A DNA stretch of 64,000 bases from Actinomadura barringtoniae. Lineage in GTDB: Bacteria; Actinomycetota; Actinomycetes; Streptosporangiales; Streptosporangiaceae. Where the stretch lies: positions 124,001 to 188,000 of the forward strand of contig NZ_JAGEOJ010000022.1 in assembly GCF_017573505.1 (NCBI RefSeq), written 5' to 3'. A program made the position numbers and the translations under genes. Below, piece by piece: positions 1 to 7,627 of this stretch (position 1 is its first letter; each line of letters starts with the position of its first letter). The notes beneath the pieces are model-generated. The model saw only the letters and a program-made list of their open reading frames with translations, was not told the origin of the DNA and did not search any database.

Positions 1-1
1 C

Positions 2-1213
2 GGTACGGGCGGTGATGACGAGGCCGTCTGGGGTGAGTGCCAGGGCAGTGGCAAAAGCGCCTATCGCGCCTGTGCCGATTTGAGCGAGCCCGGTGCGCCC
101 GCGTTCCGGTGTTCCTGCCCGAGCCGTAAATTCCCGTGTAAACACGCGCTCGGATTGTTGCTCCTGTGGAGCGACGGGGTGATCACCGAAGGGCCTCGCC
201 CGCAATGGGTCGCCGAATGGCTCGAAGAGCGCCGCGAGCGCGCCGACAAGGCCGCCGAACGCCGCGCCGCCGCCGCGGCGACCCCCAGGACCAAGGACCC
301 GAAGACCGCCGAACGCCGTGAGCGCCGCGTCGACGACGGCCTGGCCGAGCTCGACCAGTGGCTGCGCGACCAGGTGACGCACGGCCTCGCGCAGGCGGAG
401 AAGGCCCCGTACCGGCTGTGGGACGACGCCGCGCGGCGCCTGGTGGACGCGCAGGCCGCCGCGCTGGCCGGGCAGATCCGCGGGCTGGCCTCGGTGCCGC
501 GCCAGGGCGGCTGGCCCGACCGGCTGCTGGAGGAGTACGCGCTGCTCCGGCTGCTCGTGCGCGCGTACGAGCGCCGCGACGACCTGCCCGAGGGCCTGCG
601 CGAGACCGTCCGCGCCCGCGTCGGCTTCACCATGCCGCAGGAGGAGATCCTGACCGGCGGCACGCGCGTCCGCGACCGCTGGGCGGTGACCGGCTCGCAC
701 GACTCCGAGCAGGAACGGCTGACCGCCCGCCGCGTGTGGCTGCGCGGCCGCCGCACGGGCCGCTCCGCGCTGGTCCTGTCGTTCGCCGCACCCGGCCGCG
801 TCCTGGACTCCTCGCTGATCGTCGGCACCGAGATCGACGCCGACCTGGCGTTCTACCCCGGCTCCCTGCCGCTGCGCGCCCTGATCGCCGAGCGGTACGG
901 CGAGCCGACGGGCGCCATGCCCGAGGGCCTGACCGTGGGCGCCTTCCTGACCGAGTACTCGGGCGCCCTGGCCCGCGACCCGTGGCTGCATCGCTGGCCC
1001 GCGCTCCTCGGCCCGATCCGCCTCGCCCGCAGCGGCGCCGACCTGCACGTGATCGACGAGGCGGGCGACTCGCTGCCGCTGCGCCCGCACGACCCCTGGC
1101 GCCTGCTCGCGGTCTCGGGCGGCGGCCCGTTCACCCTCTCCGGCGAGTGGACCCCGCGCGGCCTGCGCCCCCTGACCGCCTGGCAGCACGACGAGGGAGC
1201 CGTGATCGTGTGA
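2..1213 (+). CDS. SWIM zinc-finger protein, 5' end beyond the window
   Basis: This reading frame is open from the first bases of the window, so the true start lies upstream; the TTG at 80 is internal to the family's usual SWIM region. The SWIM motif CxCx(n)CxH is visible as RCSCPSRKFPCKHALG, encoded at about 107-160 and preceded by residues WGECQGSG that also belong to the domain. SWIM domains are zinc-binding and thought to mediate DNA or protein contacts. The remainder is a charged helical stretch followed by an uncharacterised C-terminal region. It is the first of five tightly coupled genes; its stop overlaps the next start in a GTGA tetranucleotide at 1210-1213. The family assignment is firm, but the biochemical role of this system is unknown. 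Confidence 0.85.
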   Translation, partial: GTGGDDEAVWGECQGSGKSAYRACADLSEPGAPAFRCSCPSRKFPCKHALGLLLLWSDGVITEGPRPQWVAEWLEERRERADKAAERRAAAAATPRTKDPKTAERRERRVDDGLAELDQWLRDQVTHGLAQAEKAPYRLWDDAARRLVDAQAAALAGQIRGLASVPRQGGWPDRLLEEYALLRLLVRAYERRDDLPEGLRETVRARVGFTMPQEEILTGGTRVRDRWAVTGSHDSEQERLTARRVWLRGRRTGRSALVLSFAAPGRVLDSSLIVGTEIDADLAFYPGSLPLRALIAERYGEPTGAMPEGLTVGAFLTEYSGALARDPWLHRWPALLGPIRLARSGADLHVIDEAGDSLPLRPHDPWRLLAVSGGGPFTLSGEWTPRGLRPLTAWQHDEGAVIV

Positions 1214-2760
1214 GCACCTGGAACGACCACGTCACCGCGGCCCTCCTCGGCACCCAACGCCGCGAGCCCCCGCCCCTCCCCCAGTCCCCGGACTCATCGA
1301 ATGAGGCAGCGGGGCGGTTGCTGGATCAGGCGGCGGTGCTGACGTTGCGGCGGCGGGCCGGGCGGCGGCCTGGGGCCGGGGCCGGGCCGGTGCCGATCGC
1401 GCCTGCGCCGGGTGAGGAGTTGCCGGTGGTGGCGCCCGCGGCGGCGGCGCGGCTGACGCGGATCTTGCGGGGCGAGCAGATACGGGTGCTGCCCGAGTGG
1501 CTGGACGCGGCGGCGGCGCGCGGGGTGCGGGTGCCGTCGCGGCTGCTGCCCGAGCTGCTCGAACGCGGGCGCAGCGACCGGATGCTGCGGTCCTCGATCG
1601 CGCGGGCGGTGGGGCGGCGCGGGGTGTGGCTGGCTCTGCAGAACACCGACTGGGCCTATTTGGTGGGGTCGGGCGACGACCCCGGCGGCGGGCCCGACGT
1701 GTGGGAGACCGGGACCCGCAACCAGCGCGTGGCCTATCTGATGGGGCTGCGCGAGACCGATCCGGGCGCGGCGCGGGAGGCGCTGGGCGGGACGTGGGCG
1801 AGCGAGCCCGCGCCGGAACGGGCCGCGTTCCTCGCCACGTTCGACCATGGGCTGTCGCCGGAGGACGAGGAGTTCCTGGAGGCCGCCTTGGAGGATCGGG
1901 GCAAGGACGTACGGCAGCTGGCCTCCGACCTGCTCGCGCGGCTGCCCGACTCGGCGTACGGGCGGCGCATGGCCGAGCGGGCGCGTGCCTGCGTGCGGGC
2001 CGAGCAGCGCACCGTACGGCTGCGGCGCCAGACCTGGCTGGTGGTCGAGCCGCCGATCGCGCACGACGAGGACCTGGCGCGCGACGGCGTGCCGTTCCAT
2101 CCGTCCGGCTCGTTCGCGCCCGGCGGGAGGGCGGGCGGCCCGGTCGGGGCGCGCGCCGCCTGGCTTCGGGAGATCCTCGCCCGGACGCCGCTGACCACCT
2201 GGACCGAGCTGTTCGGGCTGCCGCCGATGGAGATCGTGTGCCTGCCGATCGCGGACGGCGGCGACGGCGCCGAACGCGACGCGCGCGGCGCCCGTGACCT
2301 GCACATCGGCTGGGCGCGGGCGGCGCTGCGCCAGCACGACGCCGAATGGGCGCGGGCGCTGCTCAAGGGCGGCGCGGTGGTCGAGGAGCCCGAGGCCCTC
2401 GCCGACCTGCTGACCGTTCTGCCGCCGGGTGAACGGGAGACCGCGGCGGCGGGCCTGATCCGCTGGGTCGACGGCAACCCCGACCTGCTGCGCGTTCTGG
2501 AGCGCATCCCCGGGCCGTGGAACGGCGAGCTCGCCGACGCCGTCGTCGCGACGCTGGCGGGCGCGGCCGAACGTTCCACCCACCGGCACGAGCACACCCT
2601 CACCCAGCTGTGCCGCATCGCCGACCAGCGCCTCACCCCCGCGATGGTAGGGCGGCTGGAGGCGCTGGCCGAACGCCCCGAGGCGCAGATCCGCGCGCTG
2701 AACGAACTGACCGAGACGCTGCGTTTCCGCAACGAGATGCTGAAGGAGCTTGCCCAGTGA
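1210..2760 (+). CDS. DUF5691 family protein
   Basis: The start is the GTG at 1210, which overlaps the SWIM-gene stop by four bases. The open frame extends much further upstream, but only as an out-of-frame shadow of the SWIM gene. The 516-residue product opens with STWNDHVTAALLGTQR, the N-terminal signature I associate with DUF5691 proteins, and continues as an Ala/Leu/Arg-rich helical protein that looks like a repeat scaffold. I see no signal peptide, membrane segment or catalytic motif. The family is usually found beside SWIM, MoxR and VWA genes, as here, so a structural or adaptor role in that complex is a reasonable inference. Its stop overlaps the next start (GTGA, 2757-2760). Confidence 0.75.
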   Translation: MSTWNDHVTAALLGTQRREPPPLPQSPDSSNEAAGRLLDQAAVLTLRRRAGRRPGAGAGPVPIAPAPGEELPVVAPAAAARLTRILRGEQIRVLPEWLDAAAARGVRVPSRLLPELLERGRSDRMLRSSIARAVGRRGVWLALQNTDWAYLVGSGDDPGGGPDVWETGTRNQRVAYLMGLRETDPGAAREALGGTWASEPAPERAAFLATFDHGLSPEDEEFLEAALEDRGKDVRQLASDLLARLPDSAYGRRMAERARACVRAEQRTVRLRRQTWLVVEPPIAHDEDLARDGVPFHPSGSFAPGGRAGGPVGARAAWLREILARTPLTTWTELFGLPPMEIVCLPIADGGDGAERDARGARDLHIGWARAALRQHDAEWARALLKGGAVVEEPEALADLLTVLPPGERETAAAGLIRWVDGNPDLLRVLERIPGPWNGELADAVVATLAGAAERSTHRHEHTLTQLCRIADQRLTPAMVGRLEALAERPEAQIRALNELTETLRFRNEMLKELAQ

Positions 2761-3851
2761 CCGATGGTGCCGATGGTGCCGTGCTCAGGCCGCACGCCGA
2801 GCAGCAGTTCGCCGACGAGCTGGCCCGCCTGGCCGAGCACGACGACCGGGTGCGCCCGCCCGGCTGGCGGCTGTCGCCCTGGGCCGTCACGCTCTACCTG
2901 CTCGGCGGCGAGCTGCCGGACGGCTCGCAGGTCAGCCCGAAGTACATCGGCCCGCGGCGGCTGATGGAGGTCGCGGTGGCGACGCTGGCGACCGACCGGG
3001 CGCTGCTGCTGCTCGGCGTTCCCGGAACGGCCAAGACGTGGGTGTCGGAGCACCTGTCGGCGGCCGTGTCCGGCGACTCGACGCTTCTGGTTCAGGGCAC
3101 GGCGGGCACGGCGGAGGAGGCCGTCCGGTACGGGTGGAACTACGCCCGCCTGCTCGCCGAGGGCCCGTCCGAGAAGGCCCTGGTCGAGAGCCCGGTGATG
3201 CGGGCGATGCGGACCGGCGCGGTGGCCCGCATCGAGGAGCTCACCCGGATGCCGAGCGACGTCCAGGACACCCTCATCACGATCCTGTCGGAGAAGACGC
3301 TGCCCGTCCCCGAGCTCGGCACCGAGGTCCAGGCGCGCAAGGGCTTCACCGTGATCGGCACGGCCAACGACCGCGACCGCGGCGTGAACGAGCTGTCCAG
3401 CGCGCTGCGGCGGCGCTTCAACACCGTCGTGCTGCCGCTCCCCGAGACCGTCGACGACGAGATCGACATCGTCGCCCGCCGCGTCGACCAGCTCGGCAGC
3501 GCGCTGGAGCTGCCCGAGACCCCGGCCGGGCTGGAGGAGATCCGCCGCGTGGTGACGGTCTTCCGCGAGCTGCGTTCGGGCCTGTCCGCCGACGGCCGCA
3601 CCAAGCTCAAGTCGCCGTCGGGCACGCTCAGCACCGCCGAGGCGATCTCGGTCATCACCAGCGGCCTGGCCCTGGCCGCCCACTTCGGCGACGGCGTCCT
3701 GCGCGCGGCCGACGTGGCGGGCGGCATCGTCGGCGCCGTCGTGCAGGACCCGGTGTCCGACCGCGTCGTGTGGCAGGAATACCTGGAGACCGTCGTACGG
3801 GAGCGGCCGGAGTGGCGCGACTTCTACCGCGCCTGCCGGGAGGTCTCCTGA
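2757..3851 (+). CDS. MoxR-type AAA+ ATPase
   Basis: A 364-residue AAA+ ATPase starting at the GTG of the GTGA overlap (2757). The Walker A motif is GVPGTAKT (residues 87-94). The stretch after ARIEELTRMPSDVQ corresponds to the MoxR Walker B/helix region, but the usual DE pair reads EE here, so the metal-coordinating aspartate position is a glutamate. Sensor-1 (GTANDRDRG) and the arginine-finger region (SSALRRRF) are clear. MoxR ATPases typically work with a VWA-domain partner to remodel or metallate a target protein; the VWA partner is the last gene of this operon. The next gene begins immediately after the stop, with no gap. Confidence 0.88.
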   Translation: MTDGADGAVLRPHAEQQFADELARLAEHDDRVRPPGWRLSPWAVTLYLLGGELPDGSQVSPKYIGPRRLMEVAVATLATDRALLLLGVPGTAKTWVSEHLSAAVSGDSTLLVQGTAGTAEEAVRYGWNYARLLAEGPSEKALVESPVMRAMRTGAVARIEELTRMPSDVQDTLITILSEKTLPVPELGTEVQARKGFTVIGTANDRDRGVNELSSALRRRFNTVVLPLPETVDDEIDIVARRVDQLGSALELPETPAGLEEIRRVVTVFRELRSGLSADGRTKLKSPSGTLSTAEAISVITSGLALAAHFGDGVLRAADVAGGIVGAVVQDPVSDRVVWQEYLETVVRERPEWRDFYRACREVS

Positions 3852-6176
3852 ATGCCCGTCGAGGTGTACGGGATCCGGCACCACGGCCCGGGGTCGGCGC
3901 GGGCCGTGCGCCGGGCGCTGGAGGAGTTCAAGCCCGACGCGGTCCTGATCGAGGGCCCGCCGGAGGCCGACGCGATCGTTGAGCTGGCGACCGACCCCGA
4001 GATGGTCCCGCCGGTAGCGCTGCTGGCCTACTCCCCCGGCAAGCCGCCCGCCCCCGACGGCACCGGCGAGGGCTCCGAGCGCAAGGCCGCCTTCTGGCCG
4101 TTCGCCGAGTTCAGCCCCGAGTGGCAGGCCATCCGCTACGCCCTCGACGCCGGTGTCCCCGTGCGCTTCTGCGACCTCCCCGCCGCCAACCAGCTCATCT
4201 CCCTCGAAGAGCCGATCCCCTCACAACCAGACGAAGAGGCCGAGGACGAAGCCGCGCCCGCCGACAAGGAAGCCGAGCAGAAGGCGCCGGCCGAGCAGGG
4301 GATCAGGCTGGATCCGCTGGGGTGGCTGGCCAAGGCCGCCGGTTACGACGACGCCGAACGGTGGTGGGACGACGTCGTCGAGCACCGGGACGAGGGGCCG
4401 ACTCCGTTCGAGGCGATCGCCGAGGCGATGAGCGCGCTGCGCGAGCAGCTCGCCGAGCTGCCCGACGGCGGGGCGACCGGCCTGCCCGCCGGTTACCTCC
4501 AGCGTGAGGAGCAGCGCGAGGCCCACATGCGCCGGACGCTGCGCCGCACGCTCAAGGTGGGCCACGACCGCGTCGCCGTGGTCTGCGGTGCGTGGCACGT
4601 ACCGGCGATCCAGGCGAAGGTCCCCTCCACCAAGGACGAGCAGACGCTGCGCGGACTGGCCAAGACCAAGGTCGCGATGACGTGGGTGCCGTGGACGCAC
4701 GGGCGGCTGGCGAACCGTTCCGGCTACGGCGCGGGCGTGCGCTCCCCCGGCTGGTACCACCACCTGTTCGCGGCGCCCGACCGGCCGATCGAACGCTGGC
4801 TCACCGCCGCCGCCCGCGTGCTGCGCGAGGAGGACCTGCACGTCTCCTCCGCGCATGTGATCGAAGCCGTACGGCTGGCCGAGGCGCTCGCGGCCCTGCG
4901 CGGCCGTCCCCTCGCCGGGCTGGACGAGGTGACCGAGGCGACCCGGGCGGTGCTGTGCGAGGGCGCGGAGCTGCCGGTCGAGCTGATCCAGAGCCGCATG
5001 GTCGTCGGCGAGAGCCTCGGCTCGGTCCCCGAACGCACGCCCATGGTCCCGTTGCAGCGCGACCTTCAGGCCGAGCAGCGCCGCCTGCGCCTGAAGCCGT
5101 CCGCGCTCGACAAGGAGCACGACCTCGACCTGCGCAAGCCCACGGATCTGGAGCGCAGCCACCTTTTGCACCGGTTGCGGCTGCTCGACGTCGACTGGGG
5201 CGTGCCGGGTGACAGCCGTTCCAAGGGCACGTTCCGCGAGACCTGGACGCTGATGTGGCGGCCCGAGTTCGACATCGAGCTGATCGAGGCGAGCGCGTGG
5301 GGCACCACCGTGCGCGGCGCCGCGACCGCCCGCGCCGAGGCCATGGCGCTGCAGGCCAAGGGGCTGCCGGAGCTCACCTCCGTCGCCGAACGCTGCCTGC
5401 TGGCCGATCTCGGCGAGGCGCTCCCGGCCGTGATGCGTTCGCTGGCCGACCGCGCCGCGATCGACACCGACGTCGCGCACCTGATGTCCGCGCTGCCCGC
5501 CCTCGTCCGGGCGCTGCGCTACGGCGACGTGCGCGGCACCTCGACCGGCCCGCTCCAGTCGGTCGTCGACGGCCTGATCGTCCGCGTCTGCGTCGGCCTG
5601 CCCGCCGCGGCCGGAGGCCTGGACGACGACGCGGCGCGCGAGCTGCTCACCCATGTCGACGAAGTGCACGGCGCCCTCGCGCTGCTGGCCCGCGACGACC
5701 ACATCGACCGCTGGCGCCGTACGCTGCGCGGCGTCCTGGACCGCACGGACCTGCACGGCCTGCTGGAGGGCCGCCTCACCCGGCTGCTGCAGGACGCGGG
5801 CCTGCTGGACGACGTTCCCGACCGGATGGCCCGCGCGGTCTCGGTCGGCGTCGCGCCCGACCGCGCCGCCGCGTGGATCGAGGGTTTCCTGTCGGGCGGC
5901 GGCCTGATCCTGGTCCACGACGACGAGCTCCTGCGTCTGATCGACGCCTGGATCGCGGGCCTGCCCGGCGAGTCGTTCACCGACGTGCTGCCGCTGCTGC
6001 GCCGCACGTTCGGCGCCTACGCCCAGGCCGAACGCCGCGCCATCGGCGAACGCGTCCGCCGCCTCGGCACCGCCCCGGCGACCGCCGAGGGCGACGACGA
6101 CGCCCTCGACCCCGAACGCGCCGCCGCGGCCGCCGCGGCGGCCCTGCGCATCCTCGGCTGGGAGGCCCGCCCATGA
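3852..6176 (+). CDS. DUF5682 family protein with TIKI/TraB-like GxxH motifs
   Basis: A 774-residue cytosolic protein starting at the ATG directly after the MoxR stop. The N-terminal half matches the pattern of DUF5682: VYGIRHHGPGSAR at residues 5-17, then VLIEGPPEAD at 31-40. A second conserved block reads VVCGAWHVPAI around residue 246. Two GxxH motifs (G7-H10 and G246-H249), a conserved glutamate (E34) and an arginine-rich helix before the second GxxH reproduce the arrangement described for the TIKI/TraB/EreA-ChaN-like superfamily. I therefore infer a possible metal-dependent hydrolase fold in the first 270 residues. The C-terminal 450 residues are helical with no motif I recognise. The stop overlaps the VWA gene start (ATGA). 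Confidence 0.8.
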   Translation: MPVEVYGIRHHGPGSARAVRRALEEFKPDAVLIEGPPEADAIVELATDPEMVPPVALLAYSPGKPPAPDGTGEGSERKAAFWPFAEFSPEWQAIRYALDAGVPVRFCDLPAANQLISLEEPIPSQPDEEAEDEAAPADKEAEQKAPAEQGIRLDPLGWLAKAAGYDDAERWWDDVVEHRDEGPTPFEAIAEAMSALREQLAELPDGGATGLPAGYLQREEQREAHMRRTLRRTLKVGHDRVAVVCGAWHVPAIQAKVPSTKDEQTLRGLAKTKVAMTWVPWTHGRLANRSGYGAGVRSPGWYHHLFAAPDRPIERWLTAAARVLREEDLHVSSAHVIEAVRLAEALAALRGRPLAGLDEVTEATRAVLCEGAELPVELIQSRMVVGESLGSVPERTPMVPLQRDLQAEQRRLRLKPSALDKEHDLDLRKPTDLERSHLLHRLRLLDVDWGVPGDSRSKGTFRETWTLMWRPEFDIELIEASAWGTTVRGAATARAEAMALQAKGLPELTSVAERCLLADLGEALPAVMRSLADRAAIDTDVAHLMSALPALVRALRYGDVRGTSTGPLQSVVDGLIVRVCVGLPAAAGGLDDDAARELLTHVDEVHGALALLARDDHIDRWRRTLRGVLDRTDLHGLLEGRLTRLLQDAGLLDDVPDRMARAVSVGVAPDRAAAWIEGFLSGGGLILVHDDELLRLIDAWIAGLPGESFTDVLPLLRRTFGAYAQAERRAIGERVRRLGTAPATAEGDDDALDPERAAAAAAAALRILGWEARP

Positions 6177-7492
6177 CCACCGACCCGAACGACCAGCCCC
6201 CGGCCACGGCCACGCCCGCCGATGCGAGCCGCACGCCCGGAGCAGGAGGCGATGCCGATGCGGGCAGCGCTCCGCGCGCGGACAGCGGCGACGCGCTGGA
6301 GACGGTCACGTCCGCGGCCGGCGCCGTTCCTGCGGATCGGTTGAAGCGGTGGCGGCTGGTGCTCGGAGGCGAGGGGGCCGACGGGACCGGGGTTTCGCTG
6401 GAGGGCGACGAGGCGAAGATGGACGCGGCGCTGGAGAAGCTCTACGGCGTCGGCGGACGGGATGATGCGCGGCCCAAGTCGGGGCGGCGGAGTGCGGGGC
6501 TGGGCGACTCGGCGCCGAGCGTGGCGCGGTGGCTCGGGGACATCCGGACCTATTTCCCGTCCACGGTCGTGCAAGTGATGCAGAAGGACGCGATCGAGCG
6601 GCTCAACCTGACGCGGCTGTTGATGGAGCCGGAGATGCTGGACGCGGTCGAGCCGGACGTTCACCTGGTGGGGACGCTGCTGTCGCTCAACCAGGTGATG
6701 CCCGACCGGGCGCGGGAGTCGGCGCGGGGCGTGGTGCGGAAGGTCGTTCACGACCTGGAACGGCGGCTCGCGCAGCGGACGCGGTCGGCGGTCGGCGGGG
6801 CGCTGGACCGGGCGGCGCGGGTGCTGCGGCCGCGGCGGCTGGCGGACGTGGACTGGGACCGGACGATCCGCACCAACCTGCGGCACTACCTGCCCGATCA
6901 CCGGACCCTGGTGCCCGAGCGGCTGATCGGGTACGGGCGGCGGCAGCAGGCGGTGAAGCGCGACGTGGTGCTGTGCATCGACCAGAGCGGGTCGATGGCG
7001 GCGTCGGTCGTCTACGCGAGCGTGTTCGGCGCGGTGCTGGCCTCGATGCGGTCGCTGCGCACGTCGCTGGTGGTGTTCGACACGGCCGTGGTCGACCTGA
7101 CCGATCAGCTGCACGACCCGGTGGAGCTGCTGTTCGGCACGCAGCTGGGCGGCGGCACCGACATCAACCGCGCCCTCGCGTACTGCCAGGGCCTGGTCAC
7201 CCGGCCGAACGACAGCATTCTCGTGCTGATCAGCGACCTGTACGAGGGCGGTGTGAAGGCGGAGATGCTGCAGCGGGTCGCGGCGCTGACGGCGGCCGGG
7301 GTCCAGGTGATCGTGCTGCTGGCGCTGTCGGACGAGGGCGCGCCCGCCTACGACCACGAGAACGCGGCGGCGCTCGCGGCGCTCGGGGTCCCGGCGTTCG
7401 CCTGTACGCCGGACGCGTTCCCGGATCTGATGGCCGCCGCGGTCGAGCGCCGGGATCTGAAGGAATGGTCCGAACGGAACCTCACCGCGTAG
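6173..7492 (+). CDS. VWA domain-containing protein
   Basis: A 439-residue protein starting at the ATG at 6173 that overlaps the DUF5682 stop. Residues 1-60 are a low-complexity Ala/Pro/Thr tail. The C-terminal von Willebrand factor A domain carries a complete MIDAS: DQSGS (D270, S272, S274), then T329-D330 in GGGTD, then D355 in ISDLYEGG. Such VWA proteins pair with MoxR ATPases and recruit the client protein through a bound divalent metal. The preceding residues, about 100-260, are helical and typical of MoxR-coupled VWA proteins. It closes the five-gene operon; I see no strong terminator hairpin in the 135 bases that follow. Confidence 0.88.
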   Translation: MTTDPNDQPPATATPADASRTPGAGGDADAGSAPRADSGDALETVTSAAGAVPADRLKRWRLVLGGEGADGTGVSLEGDEAKMDAALEKLYGVGGRDDARPKSGRRSAGLGDSAPSVARWLGDIRTYFPSTVVQVMQKDAIERLNLTRLLMEPEMLDAVEPDVHLVGTLLSLNQVMPDRARESARGVVRKVVHDLERRLAQRTRSAVGGALDRAARVLRPRRLADVDWDRTIRTNLRHYLPDHRTLVPERLIGYGRRQQAVKRDVVLCIDQSGSMAASVVYASVFGAVLASMRSLRTSLVVFDTAVVDLTDQLHDPVELLFGTQLGGGTDINRALAYCQGLVTRPNDSILVLISDLYEGGVKAEMLQRVAALTAAGVQVIVLLALSDEGAPAYDHENAAALAALGVPAFACTPDAFPDLMAAAVERRDLKEWSERNLTA

Positions 7493-7548
7493 GCGGGCCA
7501 AGGAGACAACCCGGCGATTCATAGGATCACTCCTCGACTTTTCTGTCT

Positions 7549-7561
7549 GTAAGCGCTTTCT
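7549..7561 (+). promoter_or_regulatory. LacI-family operator-like palindrome
   Basis: GTAAGCGCTTTCT contains the perfect 8-bp palindrome AAGCGCTT (7551-7558), the core expected for a LacI/CcpA-type sugar-responsive repressor. It lies 67 bases upstream of the glycosidase start codon. No LacI-family gene lies in the window, so the regulator would act in trans. This is inferred from the motif only. Confidence 0.5.
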
Positions 7562-7627
7562 ATCGCCCGAATCCCGTGTAAAGATCCGATGTGTTGTCCC
7601 GCTCGGAGCTTTGAGGGAGTGACGGCC

